Positions 11,330 to 24,700 of a DNA stretch of 64,000 bases are shown here, one piece after another. The translations under genes were made by a program, and so were the position numbers. The stretch comes from Haliclona indistincta (Eukaryota; Porifera; Demospongiae; Haplosclerida; Chalinidae). The DNA lies in assembly GCA_964017065.1 (NCBI GenBank), contig OZ024789.1:1334764-1398763 (forward strand), written 5' to 3'. A model generated the notes under the pieces. It was given only the letters and a program-made list of their open reading frames with translations, had not been told where the DNA came from and made no database searches. How positions within the stretch are numbered: position 1 is the stretch's first letter; each line of letters opens with the position of its first letter.

Positions 11330-12170
11330 ATGAGCCCAGCAAAGTATCTCGTTTCAAATATCATTTTTTGTTTCCTGAACTCAGCAATTAAGAGTTTGAA
11401 TGTTGATTTACCAATACGAAGCATGTGCATGGCACGCGCCTTATTATATTGCTGGGTGTGGCACTAACTGACCAACTTATCCATGTGAGTTTCTTCTTTA
11501 TGTGCATGTGCTTGTTTCAAATCTCATTTTCCTTCATTCTAGTTGTCTCCTGGACCCAGCAATAAGACTTTGAACATCGAAATCTACCGATACCAACACG
11601 CTCCGCCTTATTGCTGGGTGTGGCTTTAACTGACCAACTTCTACATGTGAGTTTCTTCTTCAGGTGCATGTGTTTGTTTCAAATCTCATTTTCTTTCATT
11701 CTAGATGTCTCCTGGACCCAGCAATAAGACTTTGAACATCGAAATCTACCGATACCAACACGCTCCGCCTTATTGCTGGGTGTGGCTTTAACTGACCAAC
11801 TTCTACATGTGAGTTTCTTCTTCAGGTGCATGTGTTTGTTTCAAATCTCATTTTCTTTCATTCTAGATGTCTCCTGGACCCAGCAATAAGACTTTGAACA
11901 TCGAAATCTACCGATGCCAACACGCTCCGCTTTATTGCTGGGTGTGGCTTTAACTGACCAACTTCTACATGTGAGTTTCTTCTTCAGGTGCATGTGTTTG
12001 TTTCAAATCTCATTTTCTTTCATTCTAGATGTCTCCTGGACCCAGCAATAAGAGCTTGAACGTTGAAATCTACCGATACTAACACGCTCCGCCTTATTGC
12101 TGGGTGTGGTACTAACTGATCAACTTGTACATGTGAGTTTCTTCTTGATGTGCATGTGCTTGTTTCAAAT
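11330..12170. repeat. MULE left satellite A, 162-bp unit
   Basis: About five units; the landmark TGTCTCCTGGACCCAGC recurs at 11544, 11706, 11868 and 12030. Each unit contains CCCAGCAATAAG and its complement CTTATTGCTGGG, so each can form a stem. A single inverted unit occurs near the right end (about 30915-31030) and a decayed one near 26190-26275. Confidence 0.9.
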
Positions 12171-12467
12171 CTCAATTTGGGCTAGACTCCTGGACATTCA
12201 ACAGACAAGCTGATCTCTTTTTCACTCTCAACACACTCCAATCCACCCAGGAATAACATTGGTTAACTCCTCCCACTTCCTGTTTTCCAACCCAAATACG
12301 TCAAATGCGATGTTCATCAATTTCTTGCACATTTTCAATTTGGGCTAGACTCCTGGACATTCAACAGACAAACTGATGCCATTTCCACTCTCAGCACACT
12401 CCAATCCACCCAGGAATAACATTGGTTAACTCCTCCCACTTCTCGTTCACTAGCCCAAATTCATTTT
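12171..12467. repeat. MULE left satellite B, two units
   Basis: About two units beginning AATTTGGGCTAGACTCC. They are the reverse complement of the 163-bp unit that forms the large right-hand array. Confidence 0.85.
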
Positions 12468-13405
12468 CTACGGCTAATTGGAAACTTTTAATTTGGGCTG
12501 GGTTTCTGGACAGTTTATAACCAAGCAAACATTATTTCCACTCTTACCACACTTCCCTCTACCCAACCATCATCTTGGTAAACTCCTCCCACTTCTCGTT
12601 CACTAGCCCAAATTGATTTTCTACGGCTAATTGGAAACTTTTAATTTGGGCTGGGTTTCTGGACAGTTTACAACCAAGCAAACATTATTTCCACTCTTAC
12701 CACACTTCCCTCTACCCAACCATCATCTTGGTAAACTCCTCCCACTTCTCGTTTACTAGCCCAAATTCATTTTCTACGGCTAATTGGAAACTTTTAATTT
12801 GGGCTGGGTTTCTGGACAGTTTATAACCAAGCAAACATTATTTCCACTCTTACCACACTTCCCTCTACCCAACCATCATCTTGGTAAACTCCTCCCACTT
12901 CTCGTTCACTAGCCCAAATTCATTTTCTACGGCTAATTGGAAACTTTTAATTTGGGCTGGGTTTCTGGACAGTTTACAACCAAGCAAACATTATTTCCAC
13001 TCTTACCACACTTCCCTCTACCCAACCATCATCTTGGTAAACTCCTCCCACTTCTCGTTCACTAGCCCAAATTGATTTTCTACGGCTAATTGGAAACTTT
13101 TAATTTGGGCTGGGTTTCTGGACAGTTTACAACCAAGCAAACATTATTTCCACTCTTACCACACTTCCCTCTACCCAACCATCATCTTGGTAAACTCCTC
13201 CCACTTCTCGTTCACTAGCCCAAATTCATTTTCTACGGCTAATTGGAAACTTTTAATTTGGGCTGGGTTTCTGGACAGTTTACAACCAAGCAAACATTAT
13301 TTCCACTCTTACCACACTTCCCTCTACCCAACCATCATCTTGGTAAACTCCTCCCACTTCTCGTTCACTAGCCCAAATTGATTTTCTTCGGCTAATTGGA
13401 AACTT
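12468..13405. repeat. MULE left satellite C, 153-bp unit
   Basis: Six near-identical units; the landmark CTACGGCTAATTGG recurs at 12468, 12621 and 12774 and onwards. Satellite C is a diverged relative of B, sharing AATTTGGGCT and CTCCTCCCACTTC. The 64-codon frames inside are satellite shadows. A partial B unit follows to about 13460. Confidence 0.92.
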
Positions 13406-13459
13406 TACAGGAATAACATTGGTTAACTCCTCCCACTTCCTGTTTTCCAACCCAAATAC

Positions 13460-14001
13460 ACTCTCATCCACTCTCATGATTATTATTGTACTATGTTATT
13501 AACTCAACCTATAGTTAAATTTTAACTTTCAACTTTTTTTCTTTTTTTTTAGTTATTTTTGTTAGGATTCTTGTGTTACTGATTACAATTCACCGGCTCT
13601 AAAATTTTATGTTTATATAAACGTTGGACCACAATACATGTGCACCTGTATGCATACAGCAATATTGCAGGTGGTGGTAGTCTATGAACTGCTGACTTGT
13701 TTTACACATTACAGTGGGAGTAGCTAGATATCCAATATACATCTTCCCAGCAACACTTACTCTGACTGTTTAATAATTCCTGCCTCATGACTTAACAAAT
13801 ATAATTACTCGAAAGAGCTATATCTCAACCATTGCTTGGTACAATTGGTCCCTAAGTGTCACTTTCAGCATGCAGGTACATGCACCAAGCAAAATCTGCA
13901 AAAATTGATATTAATCACTAAAATTTAATTATCATGACGTCATTCACGTGTTCTCCGCTACTGCAGACTTTTCAGTAGATGTTTCAACACAGGAGGGAGC
14001 A
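13460..14001. other. MULE inner edge of left arm and gene promoter region
   Basis: 13478-13530 is the reverse complement of about 26395-26475, so the inverted ends continue past the satellites into unique sequence. The rest is AT-rich and should hold the promoter of the transposon gene. Confidence 0.55.
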
Positions 14002-17000
14002 ATGCAGACAGGTTTGTCTTAGTGATGTTTTTAGCTATTGCAATTTATTTCGCCGATGCAACAGAGGAAGCCGAATCTCGTCGCAGTGGAAGAAAACGGA
14101 AATCCCCCCGCTTTGAAAAACAATTGCTAGTCGATTATTTTCTTGCAAATGGTCCTCCACCGAAGCGAGCAACCTCAATATATTGGGAGAAAGTTGCAAA
14201 TGACTTATTTGAAAGACCTTCTCCAATGCTGGTTCAATCGATATCAAGGACATGGTATTGCAACCGGCATGGCGGTATCAAAGACGAGTATCGCTACAGA
14301 GCGGCAGTACTAGAGGTTAATGCAGCTAGCTAAGTAATTTAGTCAATACTTGCATGGCCACCATTGTATTATGCACAGCAACTGCATGTATACTTCCTGA
14401 TTGGGATGTATGTCATGTTGCCTCGTTCAACTATTGGAAGGTAATTAATAAAAAATGGCGACTGCAATGATGCGCATTACAGTATGCTGAGAGCACTGAT
14501 TAGTACTGTGATTACTATAGAGTAATTACAAATTGCCTATGTAAAACTTGTGACATGCCTACAGAGAGATCAAGTTGATGATGCACCAAGCGATTCAGTT
14601 AATATTGAAGAGGTTCATCAAACTATCATGAAACATACAATATTGTTGTTGTGCATTATAGAATGATTCAGCTGTTACTCATCCTTCAGAGGCAGTGCAG
14701 GTATGATTTATAGCATTAGATTATTGTAAATAATCTATAGCAAACAGAATGACACAGGCCAGTCTGTTACAAGTATGTTCACAGAGGTATTATTTGCATA
14801 TTGCATTGTTCACTTAAAATGGTTCATATCATAATTAATTTTATTATAGAGTGTTCTATTAGTACCAATCATCTCTGCTGCAGAGGTATGGCTATACTTT
14901 AACCAGAGTATATAATTTGTTTCACTACATGCACATACAATAGTAATTAATATATGCATACATGCATGAGTATATTTATTATAGAGTGAATTTTGGTCGC
15001 AAACTTTTGATTCTAGAGAGGTATGCACAGACAAGCAACATCTGCATTAGCCTGGAATGATGAGAATGAAGAGAATCTAAGTGAGCCAAAGAATGAAGAG
15101 AATGAAGATATAGAGGAGATTGAAGAGATTGAAGAGAATGAAGATGATGAAGAGATCGAAGAGAATGAAGAGATTGAAAAGAAGGAAGATATTGAAGAGA
15201 ATGAAGAAAATGAAGAGAATGAAAATATTGAAGAGATCGAAGAGAATGAAAAGGATGAAGATATTGAAGAGAATGAAGAGAATGAGAATATTGAAGAGGA
15301 TGAAGGTAATGAAGAGAATGGCTGCCATCAACTGGCAGTGCAATCAACTAAGGGTCAGTTAGTGTATCAAGTGTTACTTTGTAAACCTTACTGAAATGTT
15401 CTTGATTTGATAATGCACACATGCTCCAGTTGCTAGCAGGCCAACAATAACCTTTTTAGAAGAATCAGAAGAGCGAGTTAAAAGAAAGAGAGAGCAACAA
15501 GAGAGTGCTGACAGTATAAAATCCAAGGTCAGTTCAAGTTAGTAACAGCCAAAGTACATTTTTCAACTCTGTGCCATGCATGTACAGTTTAGTGCAGCTA
15601 TAGGCCGCTCAGTGTCTGATGTCCCTTTAGAGGTATTTACATATCAACCTTATGATATGCATGTAGTGCATGGGCTTTACTTAACAGAGTGTCCAAGCTA
15701 TCAGCCATAGTGTGTCAGAAGCTAACATCAATGAAGAGGTACATATATTCATGAAGTACTATTTAACTCTCAAATCTTTATTAAAGAGTGTACGTCCAGC
15801 TGTTAACTGTTTAGAGATAATAATATATGCATAATCTTCTAATCTATGCATGCATGCATGGGGTTTGTGCACATCAATTTTCTATAGAGTGGCCAGGAAG
15901 CATCTACTATAGTTGATCGTCTAGAAACAGAGGTATAAATTTGCATGTACCTATAGCTTCTATAATTATCAACATTGCTCTATTGATTGCTCTATATATC
16001 TGCATATAGAATCCTATCTTAACAGCTGACCTAGAAAAGGTAATCCATTATTACCCGTGATGTGGTTTCAACAAGTTAATTGTAATACTATCCATAATTA
16101 TTGTAAAATTGCTATAGGGTGGCCCAGATTATATGACAGCTAATAATCTCCAAGAGGTATTTGTTACAATTAGGTATATGGATGGTAATTATTTTATTAT
16201 ACTAGTATGACCTTCATGTTTCACCATGTAGCAGTGAAGGTCAGTCACAATGAATCGTCTAACAATAAAAATAAAATACAATGTCATTCATAAATACATA
16301 AACCGAGATCATAGTGTACTTTCTATTATAGCACATGTACCTACCAAGGACATCATAGATTCCACCCCAGTTGAGGTATTTTAATGCATGCAGCTACTTG
16401 ATTACACTACTGATAACTATTATAGGGATCTACTACTAGCCAAGAGCATTTGTTTTGTGTCTGCAGGCAGCCATATGATACCGAAAGGCACTGAAACTGT
16501 GCATGATGTATGCATGTTAACAACAATATTATTATAGGTTCATGGTGGTGTGTGATTTTTGCTTGGAATCATATCATCCTCCCTGCATTAACCTTGACAC
16601 ACCAACTTACATTCTAGAGAAAATGCCAAGTTTTAAGTGCTGTTTTTGTGATGCAAATGGCCGGACTAGTCCACTGTACGAGGAAGGTATCAATTAATTA
16701 ATTTTATGCACGTGCGACATACAGGTGTATCATGATTATGTACAGATCATCGACCAGCTAGTTTATTAGCGGCAGATTTTGCTACTGCAGTGAGGGAATA
16801 ATTATAAACGCACGATACAGTTTATATTTTTACAGAAACCTCAAGAATTTCCAAGTTTTCTGCAATCTCCCTCTTCTACACATCAACAAGATTGTCAAAT
16901 ACATGTAGGTGATCTTTAAGAACTGGTATTAATTTTGGGGGGAATTATTGCTTACACGTATTCAATACAAATTATTTTGTTTCAAATCGCGAAAATGTAA

Positions 17001-18709
17001 CAGGTGAAACTTTTGTAGCCCGAAAAATACGGCGCCGCCCTACTGTATTTTATACACATTACAGATAAACCATCTGATATAACCATCATATAATTATTGT
17101 TGTATGCAGGAAGAAACTGATAAGACAGTGAGCAAATCTCAGTGGGCAGAAGAAGAATTACAGGTGCACACGATGCATCCACGCGCATCATGTAATAATA
17201 CTGCTATGATAAATTATAGTCTTTTTATTATATTATAGCTATATTATGATCCAAAGGCCAAGGCCTCTTCTATCTCGCAGTCGTTTAGTACGGCTAATAA
17301 GCAATTCAAGATTGCACTATCTTCTGAGGAATGGAAGGAGTTGGTGGACAGCGAGAGTGGCAGTTTGAGAAGCGGATGGACTGATCTAGTCGCAGGAAAA
17401 TTGGCAGAATGCAACGAGTATTGCTCATTTGCGTTCAGAAAGGGCTGGGTGCCGTGCAAAGACTCCAGGAAAACGCAGTCTTGTTCAGTCGTTTTGAAGG
17501 CAAACGCATATTGTACATTTAGTGACTGTAACGTCACGTGCAAATGCGTTGCCACACAAGTAGCTAACGGAATCGTCTTTCGTGTAGTTTTCGATGGCGA
17601 TTTACGACACAAATGTGGGGAGAAAAAAGCCCGACGCATCAAGGGAGCTCGCAGAGATGCACTAAAAGACAAAATTGCCAATAAAGCACCTTCTGCACTA
17701 TATAGCAAGGCAATAGGCCAGTTGGCTGTAGCAAGACTTCGTTCTGGAAACAGGGACGAAACAGGACGGAGTGTGCATGTGTTTCAGAAAATTTCAAGTG
17801 AAGCGAGGCTGGCAGAGAGGCGTAGTGAGAATTTGATAGAGTCTTTGTTGGTGCTGAAAGAAGAGTTTAATGAGTCAACAGGCAGGCGACGAGTTCAGGG
17901 TTACATTCAGCGAATTCACTGCTGGCCTTTTAGCATCATGTGCTTCACAGAGATTGGGGTTCGAATTTATCATTACTGTGCGAAGAAACAGCCAGTACAC
18001 TGCGATGCCACAGGAACAATTGTCCAGCTACAGCGTGGATCGCCAAGTCCGTTGTATTACGCTCTTGTGGTGCAACAGCCCAAAGGGTTCGGACCAGTTG
18101 CTGTAGCGGAGCTTATTACAAATGAGCACAACATCACTTCCCTTAGTCACTTTTTGGAGTGCTTCAGGAGAGCGGAGGCCATGGTGTTTGGGTGGCAAAA
18201 TGTAATCATGCCGAAGCAAATTGTAATAGATCGGAGTATGGTGCTCCTGAACAGCTTTCTGAAGGTGTATAATGCAGAGACAATTTCTGCGTATCTGCAT
18301 CGCTGCTTTAGGGTGGTTAATGGAAGTGCAGAAGAGGATGACTACACGCGTGTTTTTGTGCTGGCTTGTGTTAGTCATGTAATGCATAGTGCTAAGAATT
18401 TATGCCGCAGAATATTGTAAGTTTATAACCGCTTCAATGATATAGTGCATTATGTTATCCTGTCGCTACACAGTTCATCAAAAGAGCACTATAAATTCGC
18501 TATGTACTCTTTCTCAGTACTAGTGAATTGTTCGTCACTCTATAGCCTACTGGAATGCATGCAAACCTGCAAGCTGGTTTTTTCGTCCAAGTATTTGGAT
18601 GATGATGTGCAAAAAGCCACAACGAAACTTCAGAACTGGTTTCAAGAGTTAGGTGAGGTGTCCTTATTGAAAGCTGATGGTGATGGTGATGATGGAGGTG
18701 ATGATGACT

Positions 18710-18761
<52 letters not shown>

Positions 18762-21700
18762 CTCGAACAACCGTGGATCCTCTTCAGAAGAGAAACACGT
18801 GCATTCTAGCATGTGGAAGCCATTTGGTGCCTTCTTTGCTCACAAACTTGGTAATTTTGAATTCGGTGATATTCAGCAAGTGACGAAAAGCCTGACGCTC
18901 AATCCTCTTTTCAAGCCAGAGCTAATGAAGAAACTACTTAGAAACTGGCTACCAATGGCTCCTTTTTGGAGTAGTATGCTAAGAGGTATATACATGTGCA
19001 AACATGATGCTCTATTACGAAATTATAATAATATAGGCAATCCGCTGAGGTACAAGAGCTGGGATAAAACAACAACTTCTCAGCCAATCAGCCAAGAGGT
19101 ACATGTACTTATAGTAGCCTTGCATTTATGCATACATGCACACATTCAGTTTGTCAAGGAAATAAGAGCCAATAGAACCAATGGGCCTATAGAGGCGTGG
19201 AACTTCATTTTGAAGAGAGCTGATCACCGGTCACCATTTTAATAATGTATATACTATATAAAATGATAGTATGCAATACTGTAGGGAACATCGACTAAGA
19301 CCAGACGTCTTTTTGTCAAGACATTTCCCTTTTCTTCAAGGGCGGCAAGTTTCTTTCATTGATCATATTTCTGATGAAGTTGTTCAGTCCAAGATCAAGG
19401 TTACATTATAATAGTCCACATAATGGCTATTTTACAGCTATTTAACAGAGGCAACTTGACAAACCTCCAAAACCAATGGTTGAGAAATGGAAGAAACGTC
19501 CAGAAAAAGGCTGCTATGAAGTGGGATACTACCAGAGACCACCAAAGCAAGAGTTCCGCTTCTTAAGGTGCATGCATTCATACCTCAATGCATGTATCAT
19601 GTATGAAATGCATAATGTGAATGCAGTGAGTCGGTAATGGCAACTGGATCGATTCAGCAAGTAAAGAGAAAGGCCAATGCTGGACTGATTAATGTCATGT
19701 CAGCTAACATGTGCTGGCTGAATGCAATTCTACAGATGCTGGAGCTCTCACACATGCCTCTATTTTTGGAAGGTTTAATACTGTGTTTGAATATGCATGC
19801 ATCTGCATGCCTCCCATAATTTAACTGTATACTGTGCTATTCTGAATGCATGTAAATTTTGTAGGAATTCCTGATGAATTATTAAGTACAATACAGAAAG
19901 AGTACAAAAATGTTCACAGGAACCTAGACAGAGCAACGACTCCTGTGGATGCCACATTTTTAATGGTACCATACAGAGCTAATCTAACCCATACATAATA
20001 TTACTAGTGAAATGCAGGCATTGTGTGGGCGAGCCCGAGCGAGTCCGCTGCAGTTTCTGATCTCTTGCTTGTTGATCTGCGCTTTGTATGTTGCCTGCTC
20101 TGCGTTTTCGACTGATCTGCATGCCTTCTCTTTGCACTGAAGCCCGCTTTGTTCTTTCTGCTCTGCTGTTATCTCGCCGGATGTCGCCACGATACAACGT
20201 TCGTCGCCTTGCCAGTCTTCTTTGCTCTGGTATTTCATCTGCGTGTCGTTTTCGTAGTCCGCGCCGTAGTTCGTCACCTGTCCAAGATTCTCTAGGCGTT
20301 TCCATCACAGAGCAAAGCAGCCATGCACGCGTGAATCTCGCTCAGGCTCGTGCATCCGCCGGTCGTACGTACGGTCGGTCGGTCGGTCGTACGTACCACA
20401 GTAAAAAATTGGTGTACTACACGCTAGGTGGGGCTCGCTCAGGCTCGCCCCAATTATGTATTGTTCATGCAGGGTACTTTAACTTCAGTCTATGGGAATC
20501 TAGGATTCTCTGCGCCCAATGATGCTGAAGAAGGTACTTTGGCTCTTATAAATTCCATTTGTGATGGCCTTCAGGTATAGCTATTATGTTGGTTTGATGT
20601 AATAAATCAATGATTATTATCATGCAGACATTTCCTGGAAGTGATATTTTTGAATTGAAGTTTAAGATCACAGCATCCTGTCCAGTTTGTATCGAGGTGT
20701 TGCAATAATATTTGTTATGTATAATGTATTGTGCACATGCAGATTCCAGCAACTGTGGAGGAAACTTCATTTCAAATCACTCCATGTACCTTTGGCAGTA
20801 CCAGTAATAAGAGACAGCATTGTTCCACAACTGTGTTGTGGAACAATGCTGTCTCTTATTATAAGACGCAACTGATCATAAGTTCTAGGTAGCTATATAG
20901 TATGCCGGATCGAGATAAATTTATGCCAGCTTCTTGCAGCCAATGCCACAACTGCCAAAGCAACTTACAGGTCCATGGTGAAATACTGAAGTTACCAGAT
21001 AACCTGTTGTTGGTAGTTCACCGAAACCTTGTTGGTAGACGCACAAAAGATAAAACTGCTGTGCAGCTTGATGAGTAAGTTGTGTCAGATGATGATTAAA
21101 ATAACTTATGATAAAATTATAGACTGTTGCAAGTTGATTCTCAAACCACTTATAGTTTGGCTGGTGCAATTGTGAGTAGCATTATGCATAGCATAACTAT
21201 TTAACATAGTTCTTAAAATTCATGTAGGTACATTATGGATCAAGAACTGGAGGCCATTGTATGTTTTAGCATGCTTCAGTATAATAGAATTGACATAATG
21301 ATTGTTGTTAAATTTAATGCAGATAACGCAATTGTGTCCAATGGCTATGGATGGACTATTTATGATGACAGTGCTGTAAGAGAGGAGAATAAAAAGGATT
21401 GGGCAATGTCAGAAAATGTTGCTGTTAGTATTCATTGTACAAGTGCTGTGCATGGAAACATGCATCATGTGTAATACTGCATTATTAACTATAATTATAG
21501 AGGAACGTATACATTGTAATGTACATCAAGAATCAATCAAAGGTGATTATAGTTAAGAGTTTAACAAGTAATATTGCACATTAAAATAACAGGTCTATCT
21601 CAATCCATCAACTGACTTCAGTAACTATGGAACAGTAGTGAGTTTTTACATTTTGTAATGTTCATGCAGCAAGGGTTTATTGCAGAAGCCACAATTTGGA

Positions 21701-24700
21701 ATAACTTTGGAAGAGGAAAAAACGGTACAGCCTATTTTGTAAGATTGCTAAGTTTATTAATTATATTCATCAGATTAAGAAAAACCTTGCTCAGGTCCCT
21801 GGAGGGGAGACATTGACAGAAGGTCAATGGCTGTCATCTGAGGTGATTTCAATGCCTGCCTCGTGTGTCACAAATTCATAATAATACTGAATGCAGATCA
21901 TCTGTGAATATATGCACAGCCTCATACAGATGCATGATAAGCGAAAGGTATAGCTAATAATATTAAACTCATTAATTATTCATTCATTTGCACTTGTTGC
22001 ATCCAGGTTGCTTTTTCATTTGATCCAGTTTTCCTTCCAAATTTAAAGGCAAGAGGTTATAGCACTGTGGAGCGCTATGCCAAGGTTTGCGGCGCTGTCC
22101 AGTAGATGCATGGATGCATGACTTGTATGCATGCAGGGCATTGATCTTTTAAAGAAGGAAATCATACTGTTCCCGGTTCATTGCCCACAGCATTGGATGT
22201 TGGTGGTAAATATGCATGCATGCATAACTCCAATAAGATTTTATTATTTCTTCAGGTTGTTTTTATACAACAGAAGCATGTTTGCTGTATCGATTCATTA
22301 CAGCATTGCGCTAATCAGCCTGCTGATTATGTTAACTGGATATGGTATGCAATTGTTCATGCATGCATGCATTTTTGTCCAGTATCATTATAGCCATATA
22401 CACACAGGTACTTTCTTGCCAGGAAATGTGGTCTTGACCGTCGGCAATGGAAATTTTGTGACATGGTTTGTAATGTAATGTAATGTTTACAATAATATAG
22501 CTAATATTATTTTTATGAAGACTCCATTTGCCCCTAAGCAGAAGAACATGTATGACTGTGGTGTATTCATTTGTATGGTAATGTATTATTCGTATTGGTA
22601 ACATAGTTTTGATTGTTAGAGCAGGCAGCAAAATGCATTATGCTGGGATGCAAATTGTCATACACACAGGTACATGTATTCAATACAAATTAAATCATCA
22701 TTACCTTTTTCGATTATAGATGGACGCAATTAAAGCTAGACTTGAGATAGCCAAGACAGTCATGGAAATGAAGACAAAAGCAGTCACTATTCAGGCAATA
22801 ATTAACTCTTGCAGTTGTGTATGCATAATGCTGGGCTTATTAGGATTCAGATGATACAGATGGTGGTGATGACAGTGATAATGATACCTTCCCCTCTGTC
22901 AACTTCAAGCTAATTGCAGAAAAAGTATAATACCTTTGTTAATACCGTACACTGTGTATATGCACTACAATTATATAATATTCATGCATTCAATCATATC
23001 CATGTACTCTGACTATATACTTTTTTGCAGAAGTCTACGATGTGCAAGAGTACTGACAAAGTTGTATACAATGATGTATGACATTATTATAGCTATATAC
23101 ATTCTAACACGATTTTTTTTCCAGAAGTCTATGACGTATCCAAGTACAGGTGACATAATTGCCACTTTGCACATTATAATTGTGTTGATATGAATAAAAC
23201 TTGCTATGTCATGCAGCCATCATTGCAGACTACAATCAAAGACCAATATTTTGGGTGCATGGACTATGCACATTGTATGTGGAAGATGTATTAAATGTTC
23301 TATGTGAAGATCGATCAACGTGCATTACTGTAAGTCTGTGAATGCATCAAACAAATTAATTATTATGTGTTTCTATATACACACTGTATTATGTAGGTTC
23401 TGTATTTTTGCTTGCATGTATGGGTAAAGATGCTGGAGAAATTTCAATTACAGGTTAATGCATCTTGCATGAAAACAGAATTAAAGTTGTTCATTGAATG
23501 CATCATCAGATGGATGCATATGAGAGGCAAGATCAACTCAGCATTGAAATTATTCATGGCGTTGACATACAGAAGTGTCGAAAGCTCAATGCCACAGATT
23601 TTGACAAATTGAATCCATGCAGACACATCCAGGTACATTCACAAGTGGAAAAAGCTTCATGATTTACTGTTGATTTACAGAGAAGCCCATGTGATATTAA
23701 ATATCTGATCTGCCCTTTCTTTTTGAGGCATTCTTTTATATGCGTAAGTTAACAATACTATACATGCAGTCATGCAAACTATTAAATAACTAATACAATA
23801 TAGGTTGCTGATTTTAGAAAGAAAATTGTCTACTCCTATGATCCTGTTAATGATCATCATAAGCAACATCTAAAGGAAGTAGAGCTGTTTCGGTAATGCA
23901 TGCATGGATATAGAATTCATGAATGTCATACATGTATAGTGATGGATGCGAACATAGTATAAGTATGCATAAATCTAAAAGGCATTATCACCTTTTTATA
24001 ACATAGGAGGGTGGTGGGAACATGGCATTCTCTGACAGAGTCAAGAAGGCGACAATACAATGACTGGACTATTACCAGCATAAAAGTATGCATCACTCAT
24101 TATACTTAATTTTTACTGCAAATACTATATTATATAAGGTGACAACATTCATTTCACCAAATAGCAGCGTTGTCACACTTTGCAAGGTAATCATCATTAA
24201 TATTGCGTGCATGTACATATACATGTATAACTATCATTCACTATCATGCAGTTTATTCATGACCTCCTTTGGAGTAATTGCTCGTGTTCACAGTTAGTAG
24301 ACCATGGCAAAAATTTAAATGTAAGATGCTTGGCTAATATGAATCATCAATGGAAATATTTTACAGGATGACAAGATGTGGCTAGTAAAGGAATTATGTA
24401 GAAGGTATGTGTTTATTAACTTTTTTTGTTGAAATATCTTTTTGTGAAAGGTATGTGTTTAAAACAGCAAAAATTAATGCATAAAATTAATTAATAAATC
24501 TCCGTAAACTGCTGCATAATCCATGCAGCATTGACAAGTTGGACACCGTCAATTGTGATGAGGAAATTGCAGAAAGAGTAAGAAAGCAGCTTGGCATTGT
24601 TGGTCAAGGTATGATGATTATATTCAGGCACACCAATAATTAGCTACATATTACATTTAATCATGAACATTCAGAATGTGCCTCATCAGTACACACAGAT

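Noticed and set aside
12881..13381. Repeated 64-codon frames
   Set aside because: Identical frames arise from the 153-bp satellite; no start context or domain.
15077..15362. Hydrophobic and basic frames opposite or beside the acidic repeat
   Set aside because: They come from the other frames of a GAAGAGAATGAAGAT-like repeat; only the acidic frame has matching splice borders.
20088..20522. 144-codon plus-strand frame inside the MULE
   Set aside because: It mainly lies within a GC-rich nested nonautonomous element in an intron; no domain.
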